Assembly (NCBI GenBank): GCA_040394195.1
Contig: JBEBSR010000001.1
Location: 1-64,000 of the forward strand
DNA from: Wohlfahrtiimonas larvae_A
GTDB taxonomy: Bacteria > Pseudomonadota > Gammaproteobacteria > Cardiobacteriales > Wohlfahrtiimonadaceae
DNA length: 64,000 nucleotides
Reading direction: 5' to 3'
In this document: one piece after another, positions 33,346 to 42,675 of the stretch
Layout: every line of letters starts with the position of its first letter
How positions within the stretch are numbered: the stretch's first letter is position 1
Program-made: the position numbers and the translations under genes
The notes under the pieces: model-generated
Databases searched by the model: none
Told to the model about the DNA's origin: nothing
What the model saw: the letters and a program-made list of their open reading frames with translations, nothing else

Positions 33346-35634
33346 TTAATCACTTTTTTTAAATAATGATAACTGTGCATCACGAATATCATCTTTAAAA
33401 CTCTTCTCAAATTCATCATCGTCATATGGCTTAATTGCCATTGCACTTTTCTCTCTGAAACGTAATTCACTTTGTGGCACTGGGATTTCAATATTATTAG
33501 AACGAAGCGCAGTATCAATCGCCCACATATAAGCAGCATGCACAGCATTTGGTCGTTTAACTGCGCGCGCAGTCAACCAAACAACCAATTCAAATTCATA
33601 ATAATAATCACCAAAGCGATTGAGCCAAACTGCTGGATTACGCCCTGGAATCCCTTTCAATGTATGCGGTACTTCTTCTGCGGCTTTCAAAACAGCTTCG
33701 CGGACTAAATCTTTATCCACGCCATAAGCCACTTTAAATGGATAACGAATACGGCGATGCGGTTCTGTTAATGTCCAGTTCAGCATCTTTGTATTAATGA
33801 GTTCTGAGTTTGGAATTACGATTTCAATATTGTCATTATCCGCAATGATCGTAGCACGAACGTTGATCGCACGGACTTCACCACGCAAATTACGATCTTG
33901 CAATTCAATGAAATCACCCACTTTCAAAGAGCGTTCAAAAAGAATGATCAAGCCCGATACAAAGTTACTCAAGATGGATTGCAAGCCAAAACCCAAACCG
34001 ATTGCCAGCGCACCCGCCACCAAAGCGAAGTTAGTGAAATCAATCCCGATGATGGTCAATCCACCTAAGAAACCAATAGAAATGACTGAATAGTAAGTTA
34101 ATCGCCCTGTTAAGTAATACGCAGGTAGTTTCTCGCCACCATTACGATTACCTACGCGAACGAGCAATTTATTCATCCAAAACGCAGCCCACCAAGCAAC
34201 AAATAACACTAATACGAAACGTACTAAACCACTTGCTGTTACAGGTGTATCGCCCACTTTAAATAAAGCTGTAGATGTTGAATTTTTTACAAAACGCCAA
34301 GAATCGCTTAAAAATAAGCGCACTTTATAATATGTATTTCGCCAACCACCACTTAATGCCAGAATCTTTTCTTTGGAAAGATTAGAGATATATCCACTAT
34401 CATCCAGCAATACATTTAAGCGTTGTAAATTAATGGCTGTATCTTGAATTAAATTAGAACGATCTTGAATAATATTACGTAGAAAAAGTGATTGATCACC
34501 TTCTGTTGGTGTTTCTGCCAATAATTCTGTTGAACGAATTCGTTCAATTTCATTTTGCTCTGTACGGCCTGCTGCTTTGACATTAAGCTCTTCCAGCTCA
34601 ACATCATAACGACGTACATTTTTTAAAGCTGTTTCATAATCTGAATCCGGATCATGCAATAACTGCAACAAATTCAACTGCATCTTATAAAAGATAATTT
34701 GCGCTTGCGCTGCTGCTAAATGCACTTGAGTATTTAGCACACGAAGTTCACGATAACGGCCAACAGCGGCATCTTCTTTAGTACCTGTTGAATCTAATGA
34801 AGCCAAATATTGCTGTTCACGGGAAAGTTTAGTTGTCACTTCTTGAACGCGTTGCTCTGATTGATTCACGGCTTCTTTAAGCTGAGCAATCTCTTCATCA
34901 GATGTGGAAATAGCATTAACAGCAACACCAATCACCACTTTGATATCATCCAAACGCTGATTAATATTATTCAGCTCGCGCTTCATCGTTTTGTTACGTT
35001 CGTCAATCAAGACAGCTTCAGTCTGTATTAAAACGATATTTAAACCTTCGCCAAAACGATTATTATCAGTGCCCGTCATATCTAAATAACGTGCCAAATT
35101 ATTATTTAATTGGCGATCCAATATTTTCAGCTGTTTTTCATATTCACTGATTTCTAAACGAATACGCTGTGCATTGCCTTTTAACTCTCTTTCTTGATGC
35201 GTTAAGTCAATCAATTGCTTAATTGTATATTTCTCAGCAATGACTAATTTCGCTGTGCTCACTTCTGGCTGCTTCTTGCTCACCAAAGTTTCATAAGCCA
35301 CCAAGTTTGCAGAAATTTGACTCAAAACTGGTTGGTATTTTTTCTGTTCATCCAATGGCAAATGGCTGATTTGTTCATTCACTCGCCCGATGAATCCTGC
35401 AATTCCTTGCTTTAATTCATCACCAGATTTTGTTGAAAAGTAACTCCACCATGTGGTTACTAATTTTAAAGGATCAGGTAAATCGTGAACTTTCTTATCG
35501 TTATTTTTAGTTCCCAATCCTTCAGATAAAATTGTATTCAGTGGTAATGCTTGGCTGAACGCAACATTTGTTGTTAACTGAAATGCCAACAAATTAAACG
35601 TCAATATTGCCAAAGCTATAATTCTTTTTTTCAC
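33346..35634 (-). CDS. MscS-family mechanosensitive channel with long periplasmic domain
   Basis: The 762-residue protein begins with a signal peptide (MKKRIIALAILTFNLLAFQL). About 420 residues of helical, coiled-coil-rich periplasmic sequence follow. Two or three membrane helices appear from residue 460, and the MscS pore helix is recognisable in NFALVAGALAIGLGFGLQSIL followed by SNFVSGLIILFERSLKVGDFIEL. The beta domain has ATIIADNDNIEIVIPNSELINTKMLNW, in parts. It resembles the MscK/MscM (KefA/YjeP) group but is shorter. Such channels open on osmotic downshock. Confidence 0.88.
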   Translation of the reverse strand: MKKRIIALAILTFNLLAFQLTTNVAFSQALPLNTILSEGLGTKNNDKKVHDLPDPLKLVTTWWSYFSTKSGDELKQGIAGFIGRVNEQISHLPLDEQKKYQPVLSQISANLVAYETLVSKKQPEVSTAKLVIAEKYTIKQLIDLTHQERELKGNAQRIRLEISEYEKQLKILDRQLNNNLARYLDMTGTDNNRFGEGLNIVLIQTEAVLIDERNKTMKRELNNINQRLDDIKVVIGVAVNAISTSDEEIAQLKEAVNQSEQRVQEVTTKLSREQQYLASLDSTGTKEDAAVGRYRELRVLNTQVHLAAAQAQIIFYKMQLNLLQLLHDPDSDYETALKNVRRYDVELEELNVKAAGRTEQNEIERIRSTELLAETPTEGDQSLFLRNIIQDRSNLIQDTAINLQRLNVLLDDSGYISNLSKEKILALSGGWRNTYYKVRLFLSDSWRFVKNSTSTALFKVGDTPVTASGLVRFVLVLFVAWWAAFWMNKLLVRVGNRNGGEKLPAYYLTGRLTYYSVISIGFLGGLTIIGIDFTNFALVAGALAIGLGFGLQSILSNFVSGLIILFERSLKVGDFIELQDRNLRGEVRAINVRATIIADNDNIEIVIPNSELINTKMLNWTLTEPHRRIRYPFKVAYGVDKDLVREAVLKAAEEVPHTLKGIPGRNPAVWLNRFGDYYYEFELVVWLTARAVKRPNAVHAAYMWAIDTALRSNNIEIPVPQSELRFREKSAMAIKPYDDDEFEKSFKDDIRDAQLSLFKKSD

Positions 35635-35794
35635 CTAACCACCTTAAGTCCCAAAATTTAATCTTACTTGATTATTATTGCATTAGTTGCTTTTTATGAC
35701 CTAAAAAGACAAAGAGCTAGTATTATATACTTCATTTGAGTAAAATTGCAGAGTTTAACTCAGTCATTTAAGATTAAAAACACCGAGGATTATT

Positions 35795-36046
35795 GTGGCA
35801 AAAAGCAAAAATACGGATGAAACAATTGAAGGCAAATTGCATTCAATTGATACAATCATAGAGCAGCTAGAATCTGGCGAGCTAACGCTTGAGCAATCAT
35901 TAAAGTTATTCACTGATGGTACTCAACTCATTCATAATTGCCGTAATATTTTGGATCACACTGCCAAAAAAATTGAAGAAGTTTCGCAGTCAAAAGTTGC
36001 TGAATCACATTCAGATAGCTTTGATGACGATGACATTCCTTTTTAA
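35795..36046 (+). CDS. xseB: Exodeoxyribonuclease VII small subunit
   Basis: The 83-residue protein has the XseB helical core: EGKLHSIDTIIEQLESGELTLEQSLKLF in parts, then NCRNILDHTAKKIEEV. XseB binds XseA many times to form a nuclease that trims single-stranded DNA. The start is a GTG after GAGGATTATT. The xseB-ispA-dxs order, all within 25 bases of each other, is the standard gammaproteobacterial arrangement. Confidence 0.95.
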   Translation: MAKSKNTDETIEGKLHSIDTIIEQLESGELTLEQSLKLFTDGTQLIHNCRNILDHTAKKIEEVSQSKVAESHSDSFDDDDIPF

Positions 36047-36067
36047 GCCTCTGTTTAGGTATCAATT

Positions 36068-36931
36068 ATGTTTCAATTTAGAGAAGAATTTGAGTGCTAC
36101 TTAGCCAAATATTTAGATAAACTTTCCACAGTTCCTTTATTAAAGGAAGCAATGGAATACAGTGCTTTGGATGGTGGCAAACGCATTCGTCCATTACTTG
36201 CCTTTGCTGGCGGCCAACTAAGTGGTGCAAGCAATCAAGCACTATTACCTATAGCAGCTGCCATCGAAATGATCCATTGCTATTCATTAGTCCATGATGA
36301 TCTCCCTGCTATGGATGATGATGATTTTCGCCGCGGCAAACCTAGCAACCATAAAGCCTATGATGAAGCCACTGCCATTTTAGTCGGCGATGCACTATTA
36401 ACAGAAGCATTTGCTTTATTAGCTCATGATGAAAACTTCACAGCAGAAACTAAAGTTGAGCTATTGAAAATGCTTAGCACAGCCTCGGGCGCACTAGGCA
36501 TGATCAAAGGTCAATTCCTAGATATGCAAGCAGAGCAAAAACCTGTGACGTTGGAAGAACTACAAGAAATACACAACAACAAAACAGGTGCCTTAATTAA
36601 AGCAAGCATATTGATGGGCTATATTGCAGGTCAAAACCAATCAACAGAATCTTTGCAATCTTTGTCTTCTTTCTCACAAAAAGTTGGGCTTATGTTCCAA
36701 ATTCAAGATGATATTTTAGATGCCACCAGTTCATCTGAAGTATTAGGCAAAAGTGCAGGCAAAGATGCTGAACAAGAAAAAGCCACCTATGTTAATTTGC
36801 TAGGCATTGAAACTGCACAAGATTACATGCAAAAACTCAATACCGAAGCTTTAGCACTATTAACACCGTTTCAAACTAATGCAGATCCTTTAAAAGCCTT
36901 AACGCTTTATGTGATCGAAAGGCAGAATTAA
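36068..36931 (+). CDS. ispA: Farnesyl diphosphate synthase
   Basis: The 287-residue prenyltransferase joins IPP with DMAPP and GPP to make farnesyl diphosphate. The first aspartate-rich motif is HDDLPAMDDDD and the second QIQDDILD. The GGKRIRPLLAFAGG segment for diphosphate binding is present. Chain length type fits farnesyl synthases. The gene lies between xseB and dxs; the dxs start is 2 bases after its stop, so the isoprenoid genes are translated together. Confidence 0.96.
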   Translation: MFQFREEFECYLAKYLDKLSTVPLLKEAMEYSALDGGKRIRPLLAFAGGQLSGASNQALLPIAAAIEMIHCYSLVHDDLPAMDDDDFRRGKPSNHKAYDEATAILVGDALLTEAFALLAHDENFTAETKVELLKMLSTASGALGMIKGQFLDMQAEQKPVTLEELQEIHNNKTGALIKASILMGYIAGQNQSTESLQSLSSFSQKVGLMFQIQDDILDATSSSEVLGKSAGKDAEQEKATYVNLLGIETAQDYMQKLNTEALALLTPFQTNADPLKALTLYVIERQN

Positions 36932-36933
36932 CA

Positions 36934-38787
36934 ATGTCACTCTTAACCCAAATTCAAACCCCACAAGATTTAAAACGTCTCTCACCGCAAGAGTTGCAAC
37001 AACTTGTGAATGAATTGCGCCAGTTTTTAATTAACAGCGTATTAGAAAGTGGTGGGCATTTTGCATCTGGTTTAGGTGTGATCGAATTAACAGTTGCATT
37101 GCATTATGTATTTGATGCGCCGAATGATTCCATTGTTTGGGATGTTGGGCACCAAGCTTATCCACATAAAATTTTGACTGAACGTCGAGATCAACTTAAA
37201 TCTATTCGTCAGAAAGATGGCTTAAAGCCATTTCCTTGCCCGAAAGAGAGCAAATACGATGCATTTACAGTTGGCCATTCTTCAACATCAGTCAGCGCTG
37301 CTTTAGGTATGAGCATTGCTAATGAATTATTGCATGCACATCATCATGCTGTTGCTGTGATTGGCGACGGTGCTTTGACTGCTGGCATGGCTTTTGAAGC
37401 ATTGAATCATGCAGGCGCAATCAAAGCAGATATGTTGGTTATCCTAAATGATAACAACATGTCTATCTCACCGAATGTTGGCGCACTCAGCAACATGGTG
37501 ACAAAAACATTATCCAACCCAATCATGCAATCACTCCGCTCTGAAGGTAAACGCTTCATCCAAAGTTTACCATTGCCACATGCTGTAGAGTTGGCAAAAC
37601 GCACAGAAGAGCAAATCAAAAACATGGTTGCAGGTGATGGCGGATTATTTGAATCGTTAGATTTCCAATATTTTGGCCCTGTGGATGGTCATGATTTACC
37701 ATCATTGATCAAGATATTACAGAATTTGAAACAAAAACGTGGCCCAAAACTTTTACACTTGATCACGCAAAAAGGTAAAGGCTACTCACAAGCAGAATCT
37801 GCACCTGTAAAATTCCATGCGGTTTCAGCACCCAAACCTGTTGATAAAGTTGAAACGAAACCTGCCGCAAAAACTTATACACAGATTTTTTCACAGTGGA
37901 TTTGTGATGTCGCAGAAAAAGATCACAAAATCGTTGCAGTGACGCCTGCAATGCGTGAAGGATCTGGCTTAGTCGAATTCGATAAACGTTTTCCTAAGCG
38001 TTTCTTTGACGTTGCGATCGCTGAACAGCATGCAGTAACAATCGCCGCTGGTATGGCAATGAATGGATTAAAACCTGTGGTTGCGATCTATTCAACATTC
38101 TTACAGCGCGCTTATGATCAATTGATTCATGATGTTGCTCTACAAGATTTACCAATTGTATTTGCCATTGATCGTGCTGGCGTTGTAGGCCCTGATGGCC
38201 CAACGCACATTGGTGCATTTGATTTAGCATATTTGCGCATTGTGCCAAACATGGTAATCATGGCGCCATCCGATGAAAATGAACAATATCACATGCTAAA
38301 TTTGGCATTAACTGTGCCGCATCCAACTGCTGTGCGCTATCCTCGCGGTTCAGGTGAAGGCATGGAAGTGACAGAAACATTGGACATTCAATTTGGTAAA
38401 GCAAACATCATCCGTAAAGGCGTGGATACTGTAATCTTAGCAGTAGGCACAATGCTCCATGTTGCAGAAAAGACAGCAAATGCACTCAATGCAACATTAG
38501 TAGATTTGCGTTTCGTAAAACCATTGGATGCAGAATTAATTATTGCTGAAGCTAAAAAGCATAGCATTATCATTACGATTGAAGATGGCGTTGTGACTGG
38601 CGGCGTTGGTACTGCAATCCAAGAATTGTTGGCACAGAATTATATCTTCAAACCAATCAAAACATTTGGTTTACCTGATACATTCTTAGAGCATGGCGAG
38701 CGCCATGAAGTTCTAGAAATGGCAGGCTTAGAAGAAAATCAATTCTTGAAAGATGTAACAGAGTTTAGAGCAAAAATTTTAGATTAA
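36934..38787 (+). CDS. dxs: 1-deoxy-D-xylulose-5-phosphate synthase
   Basis: The 617-residue thiamine-diphosphate enzyme makes DXP from pyruvate and glyceraldehyde-3-phosphate, the first step of the MEP pathway. Visible motifs are VWDVGHQAYPHKILTERRD, the ThDP-binding GDGALTAGMAFEALNHAG with NDNNMSISPNVG (in parts), and the pyrimidine-domain FDVAIAEQHAVTIAAGMA. GPTHIGAFDLAYLR and ITIEDGVVTGGVGTAI follow. The length matches the family. It is the last gene of xseB-ispA-dxs. Confidence 0.97.
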   Translation: MSLLTQIQTPQDLKRLSPQELQQLVNELRQFLINSVLESGGHFASGLGVIELTVALHYVFDAPNDSIVWDVGHQAYPHKILTERRDQLKSIRQKDGLKPFPCPKESKYDAFTVGHSSTSVSAALGMSIANELLHAHHHAVAVIGDGALTAGMAFEALNHAGAIKADMLVILNDNNMSISPNVGALSNMVTKTLSNPIMQSLRSEGKRFIQSLPLPHAVELAKRTEEQIKNMVAGDGGLFESLDFQYFGPVDGHDLPSLIKILQNLKQKRGPKLLHLITQKGKGYSQAESAPVKFHAVSAPKPVDKVETKPAAKTYTQIFSQWICDVAEKDHKIVAVTPAMREGSGLVEFDKRFPKRFFDVAIAEQHAVTIAAGMAMNGLKPVVAIYSTFLQRAYDQLIHDVALQDLPIVFAIDRAGVVGPDGPTHIGAFDLAYLRIVPNMVIMAPSDENEQYHMLNLALTVPHPTAVRYPRGSGEGMEVTETLDIQFGKANIIRKGVDTVILAVGTMLHVAEKTANALNATLVDLRFVKPLDAELIIAEAKKHSIIITIEDGVVTGGVGTAIQELLAQNYIFKPIKTFGLPDTFLEHGERHEVLEMAGLEENQFLKDVTEFRAKILD

Positions 38788-38792
38788 ATTCA

Positions 38793-39992
38793 TTATACAT
38801 ATTCAGATGCGGCATGTGCTGAAGCCCATGCCCATTGGAAGTTAAAGCCGCCCAATTGACCTGAAACATCCAAAACTTCACCCACAAAAAACAATCCCTT
38901 TTGCTTTTGGCTTTCCATTGTTTTGGATGATATCTCTGTCGTATCTACGCCGCCTAAAGTAACTTCTGCAGTACGATAACCTTCGGTTCCTGCTGGTTTC
39001 ACTTCAAATTGATGCAATGATGATGCAACTTGCAAAAGCTTTTCATCGCTCCATTGCCCTATCATAATTTCAGCAGTATCTTTCCATAGTAATTCTTGCA
39101 GCTCTATCACTAAACTTTTAGGTAAATATTCTGAGAGCAAAGTACGTAATAAGATCTTTGGCTGACTATTTTTCTTAGCTTTAAATAGCTGTGCTAAATC
39201 TTCTCGCGGTAAAAAATCAATATTGAAACTCTGCCCTGCTTCCCAATAATTTGATAATTGTAATGAACTTGGACCACTTAAGCCTCGATGTGTAAACAAT
39301 AATGCTTCTGTAAAGCTCTGCTGATCATTCGATAAAGTTGCATCAATCGCATTACCACTTAAGCGCCCAGCAATATCTTTCATAGCATCTGAAAATGTGA
39401 ATGGCACTAATCCTGCACGCGTTGGAAATACTTTATGACCGAACTGTTTAGCGATTTCATAGCCAATACCAGATCCACCCAATGTTGGTATCGATAATCC
39501 ACCTGTTGCCACAACCACAGATTCAGCTTCAAAATTTCCTGCAACTGCTTGAACTTTGAATCGCCCATTTTGTAAGGCATTCACAGATTGCACTTCACTA
39601 TGTGTGCGAATCTCTACATTTTTCGTATGCTCACACTCTTCAACCAACATCGCTAGAATTTGCTTTGCACCATTCAATGTGAATAATCGCCCATGCGCAC
39701 GTTCTTCATACTCAATGCCATGCTCACACACTAAACTAATGAAATCCCAGTTGGTATAACGCTTCAAAGCTGAAATCGTAAAAGGATGATTATGTGTGAT
39801 GTAATTATTGGGTTCCACATCTAGATTGGTAAAATTGCATTTGCCACCACCAGACATTAAGATTTTTTTGCCAATCTTATTCGCTTTTTCTAATACGAGA
39901 ACTTTGCGACCACGCTGCCCTGCCATAAATGCCAGCATTAAACCTGATGCGCCTGCACCAATAATAATCACATCATATTGTTTATTCGACAT
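38793..39992 (-). CDS. HI0933/YhiN-family flavoprotein
   Basis: The 399-residue protein has an N-terminal FAD-binding motif (DVIIIGAGASGLMLAFMAGQ) and the family segments KILMSGGGKCNFTN, VVATGGLSIPTLGGSGIGYE and FTHRGLSGPSSLQLSNYW. The C-terminus has GLFFVGEVLDVSGQLGGFNFQWAWASG-like sequence ending in ASAHAASEYV. This family of predicted NAD(P)/FAD oxidoreductases has no established reaction. It is convergent with dxs, with 5 bases between the stops. The family call is firm but the function is unknown. Confidence 0.85.
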   Translation of the reverse strand: MSNKQYDVIIIGAGASGLMLAFMAGQRGRKVLVLEKANKIGKKILMSGGGKCNFTNLDVEPNNYITHNHPFTISALKRYTNWDFISLVCEHGIEYEERAHGRLFTLNGAKQILAMLVEECEHTKNVEIRTHSEVQSVNALQNGRFKVQAVAGNFEAESVVVATGGLSIPTLGGSGIGYEIAKQFGHKVFPTRAGLVPFTFSDAMKDIAGRLSGNAIDATLSNDQQSFTEALLFTHRGLSGPSSLQLSNYWEAGQSFNIDFLPREDLAQLFKAKKNSQPKILLRTLLSEYLPKSLVIELQELLWKDTAEIMIGQWSDEKLLQVASSLHQFEVKPAGTEGYRTAEVTLGGVDTTEISSKTMESQKQKGLFFVGEVLDVSGQLGGFNFQWAWASAHAASEYV

Positions 39993-40055
39993 AGTTCCAC
40001 AGCTGATTGGCTAAAACGCGCCATTATATGTGATTTTATCAGCTTGTGCGACTTA

Positions 40056-40085
40056 ACAAAAAAAGAGCCTTAAACAGGCTCGGTT
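40056..40085 (-). terminator. Rho-independent terminator
   Basis: GAGCC (40065-40069) and GGCTC (40077-40081) pair, and a run of seven T follows on the minus strand. It ends the transcript of the lipoprotein gene at 40095. Confidence 0.75.
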
Positions 40086-40094
40086 CTTCTATAA

Positions 40095-40541
40095 CTATTC
40101 TGCTGACTTTGCTAGTTTCGTTCCTAACACATGTTTTTTTCCTGTCACTTCATCTACTAATTCTAAGCCAGCACCACCAACAAATGCACCCATCTTAATA
40201 TACTGACGAACAAAATAATTCATACCTTCAACTGCATTAAACTCTAATGTATTATCGCTAAATTCTGATTCAGTTTGCACTAAAGTCGGACCAGGCATAA
40301 TTGGCTCATAGAAAAATACTTTATTTGCTGTTGCGCCTAGCTTTTTACCATTAACAGTAACATCTTTCTTAAGTGCCTTACCCATCCAAGAATCACGATA
40401 AATATATACTGCAGCTTGTCCTTTTGGCGGCTCTGGAAATGCTTTCAACTGTTGATCTTTTTCTACAGATTCCATTGGAACACTTGCGCATCCTACTAAA
40501 AACAAACCTAATAATCCTACTGATAATAATTTCATTCGCAT
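40095..40541 (-). CDS. Lipoprotein, DUF2846-like
   Basis: The 148-residue product begins MRMKLLSVGLLGLFLVGCAS, a lipoprotein signal with a LVGC lipobox, so it is anchored by its cysteine in a membrane. The mature part has AAVYIYRDSWMGKALKKDV, VNGKKLG and the FFYEPIMPGPTLVQTESEFS region, a pattern of DUF2846 proteins. Function is unknown. The start is the ATG with AGGAAG 8 bases upstream; the open frame extends 22 codons further. It ends at a terminator. Confidence 0.75.
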   Translation of the reverse strand: MRMKLLSVGLLGLFLVGCASVPMESVEKDQQLKAFPEPPKGQAAVYIYRDSWMGKALKKDVTVNGKKLGATANKVFFYEPIMPGPTLVQTESEFSDNTLEFNAVEGMNYFVRQYIKMGAFVGGAGLELVDEVTGKKHVLGTKLAKSAE

Positions 40542-40694
40542 TATAAGCACTTCCTGATTTATATTGAGGGCATGATGATACATAAAGTGATTAATTAATA
40601 CTACCATTTGATTGGTAAGCCAAAGCTATATCGGTTAGAAGCGGACCTTTTTAGTTTTTTAACTATTAAAAAATACTAGGCAATCACCAAAATG

Positions 40695-40976
40695 CTATTT
40701 GGGCAATTTTCTAATGCCATATCCATCTTCATTACAGAACAAAATACCATCATCCACTAGCTGATCCAATGCATCTGCAATCAGTACTGACATAATATAA
40801 GTATATTTTAATGGCGATGAAGCTTTAGTAATCATCGAACCTTTATTATCAGGATCATCAAAGTTCAAAGTTGGTGAATATTGCATTTCATACATTTCTC
40901 CCACCTTCAATTTTTGATTAATAATATCTTTTCGGATTTCCAAGCTTACTGTTGAAAAATGCTTCTTCTTATACAT
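40695..40976 (-). CDS. Small hypothetical protein
   Basis: The 93-residue protein begins MYKKKHFSTVSLEIRKDIIN and has a LKVGEMYEMQYSPTLNFDDP segment and an ending LVDDGILFCNEDGYGIRKLPK. I do not recognise a family. There is no signal peptide or membrane helix. The last part (ADALDQLVDDGILF) has the look of a winged-helix-type helix and strand. It is isolated, with AT-rich gaps of 154 and 120 bases around it. It could be a real gene, judging from its codon-like composition. Confidence 0.5.
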   Translation of the reverse strand: MYKKKHFSTVSLEIRKDIINQKLKVGEMYEMQYSPTLNFDDPDNKGSMITKASSPLKYTYIMSVLIADALDQLVDDGILFCNEDGYGIRKLPK

Positions 40977-41062
40977 AAATGTCCATGCCTTTAAAAAACA
41001 CCTAAGATTATACTAACTTCCTCAATATAATCACTAACTACTGTATGTTTTTACTTGCGCGA

Positions 41063-41086
41063 CACCAAGGCGACACTGCCTTGGTG
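41063..41086. repeat. Perfect 9-bp inverted repeat after the monooxygenase gene
   Basis: CACCAAGGC and GCCTTGGTG pair around GACACT, 10 bases downstream of the trimethylamine monooxygenase stop codon. No T run follows directly on the minus strand. It may protect the mRNA 3' end or be a weak terminator. Confidence 0.5.
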
Positions 41087-41096
41087 CTTACCCTTT

Positions 41097-42473
41097 TTAA
41101 GCCCCTTTTTTAAGAGGTTCGAAGCTAAGAGATAAGAAATACTCTAAGGTATCATCTTTAATCTCCAACCATGGCTTGGGTAATTGTGGTGCCAAGGTAT
41201 TGGTTTGTGTAGAGCGATAAGATTTTTCACGGAATCCCATAATGTCTTCCTTTTTATCCTCTTGCCACTCTTTTAAAATTTCTGCTTGTTTTTCAACAGC
41301 AAAATCAGGGTAATCAGTTAAATTCACAAGATCACGAACATATGATGCTTGAAAATCTATCGAATCATAACAAGTTTTTGTAGATTGTCGTCTTGCTTGC
41401 CATTGATCCATATCCGTTTGTCGATCAGTTTCATTCGGTAATTCAAAACGATCAATCATATAATCACGAGCCAACCATGCTTGAGCATCAAACATATTGA
41501 ATGTGAAATATTGATCCTGCATACCTAAATAAATTAACTGAGGATGCTCTTGCCAGAAAATACCTTTGTAAAGATTTTCAGGATAGAGACAATTGTGCGT
41601 TTGTAAACGCAAGCGATCTTCCAAAAATGGAAAGTGGAACTGATAACCAGTACACAAAATAATGGCATCAAATTCTTGGCTAGTGCCGTCTTTGAAATAC
41701 GCAACATTACCATCAAAATGCATCAATAATGGCACTTCTTTAATACCTTCAGGCCATTCAAAACCTAGTGGATTCGAGCGATAGCTAATCGTAATAGAGT
41801 TCGCACCATACTTGTAACATTGCGTCGCGATATCTTCTGCGGAATAACTACTGCCCACTAAAAGAATATCTCTCCCTTCAAATTCCAGAGCATCACGAAA
41901 ATCATGCGCATGTAGGATTCTTCCAGGGAACTGATCTAAACCTTCAAAATACGGCATATTGGGCGTAGAGAAATGCCCCGTTGCCACAACAACATAATCG
42001 AATACTTCAGTTTCTTGTTGTTCTGTTTTGTGATTCATCACAGTGACTGTGAATTTTTGGGTTTCATCATCGAATGTTACCCAGCGGACAGGACATTCAA
42101 ATTTAATATATTTGCAAATGTCTTGTTTATTGATGCGCCCCATAATGTAATCTTTTAAGACTGCACGAGGCGGATAAGATGGTATAGGCTGACCAAAATG
42201 TTCTTCAAATGAGTAATCTGCAAATTCTAAACACTCTTTTGGACCATTTGACCAAAGATAACGGTACATGCTGCCATGAACAGGTTCGCCATGTTTATCT
42301 AGCCCTGTTCGCCATGTGTAATTCCACATTCCTCCTATATCATTTTGTTTTTCATAACATACGATTTCCGGCAAATTCTCTACACCTTGTAATCGTGCTG
42401 CTTCAAAAGCACGTAACTGTGCTAACCCGCTTGGACCTGCGCCCAAAATTGCAATACGTTTCTTTTCGATCAA
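41097..42473 (-). CDS. tmm: Trimethylamine monooxygenase (flavin-containing)
   Basis: Tmm oxidises trimethylamine to its N-oxide with NADPH and O2. The 458-residue product matches the bacterial Tmm pattern: FAD motif GAGPSG at 11-16, NDIGGMWNYTWRTGLD, MYRYLWSNGPKECLEFADY, the FMO signature FPGRILHAHDF, and NADPH motif LLVGSSYSAEDIA. Near the end, NMFDAQAWLARDYM and IMGFREKSYRS are also Tmm-like. I choose a TTG start because AAGGAG lies 6 bases upstream and the length then matches the family; the frame stays open 31 codons more. Its upstream region holds an FNR-type box. Confidence 0.85.
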   Translation of the reverse strand: MIEKKRIAILGAGPSGLAQLRAFEAARLQGVENLPEIVCYEKQNDIGGMWNYTWRTGLDKHGEPVHGSMYRYLWSNGPKECLEFADYSFEEHFGQPIPSYPPRAVLKDYIMGRINKQDICKYIKFECPVRWVTFDDETQKFTVTVMNHKTEQQETEVFDYVVVATGHFSTPNMPYFEGLDQFPGRILHAHDFRDALEFEGRDILLVGSSYSAEDIATQCYKYGANSITISYRSNPLGFEWPEGIKEVPLLMHFDGNVAYFKDGTSQEFDAIILCTGYQFHFPFLEDRLRLQTHNCLYPENLYKGIFWQEHPQLIYLGMQDQYFTFNMFDAQAWLARDYMIDRFELPNETDRQTDMDQWQARRQSTKTCYDSIDFQASYVRDLVNLTDYPDFAVEKQAEILKEWQEDKKEDIMGFREKSYRSTQTNTLAPQLPKPWLEIKDDTLEYFLSLSFEPLKKGA

Positions 42474-42505
42474 AACATACTCCTTTTTTGTTGAGGACCT
42501 TTTAC

Positions 42506-42532
42506 CGTATAAAATTATTTGACCTAAGTCAA
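42506..42532 (-). promoter_or_regulatory. Possible promoter of the monooxygenase gene
   Basis: TTGACT (42527-42532) and TATACG (42506-42511) on the minus strand are spaced by 15 bases. The -35-like box is inside the FNR-type palindrome. The spacing is short of the ideal 17, so the exact boxes are uncertain. Confidence 0.4.
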
Positions 42533-42534
42533 AT
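42517..42534. promoter_or_regulatory. FNR/Anr-type operator
   Basis: ATTTGAC and GTCAAAT are perfect arms around CTAA, giving TTGAC-N4-GTCAA. This fits the FNR/CRP-superfamily consensus TTGAT-N4-ATCAA at all but the central base pair. The overlap with the likely -35 box suggests repression, which makes sense for an oxygen-requiring enzyme. Confidence 0.6.
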
Positions 42535-42539
42535 GAGTG

Positions 42540-42561
42540 TGTGGATAATTCAATATCCACA
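42540..42561. promoter_or_regulatory. Second palindrome upstream of the monooxygenase gene
   Basis: TGTGGATA and TATCCACA are perfect inverted arms with a 6-base A/T spacer, 6 bases upstream of the FNR-type box on the tmm side. It is a likely binding site for another regulator. The factor is unknown. Confidence 0.45.
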
Positions 42562-42675
42562 TCCATCTGAAAATATTATTTTTCTTTTATGAAAATAGTT
42601 AATCTATTGATTATTTTTATAACAAATCAATACAAATTATTATGAATTTTTACAATAAATTTTCTCAATTGCGAC

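Noticed and set aside
41063..41086. Hairpin after tmm as a standard terminator
   Set aside because: The stem is perfect but no T run follows on the minus strand, so it is listed only as an inverted repeat.
42540..42561. Palindrome upstream of tmm as a CRP site
   Set aside because: The arms read TGTGGATA, not TGTGA with a 6-base spacer and TCACA, so a CRP call would be forced.
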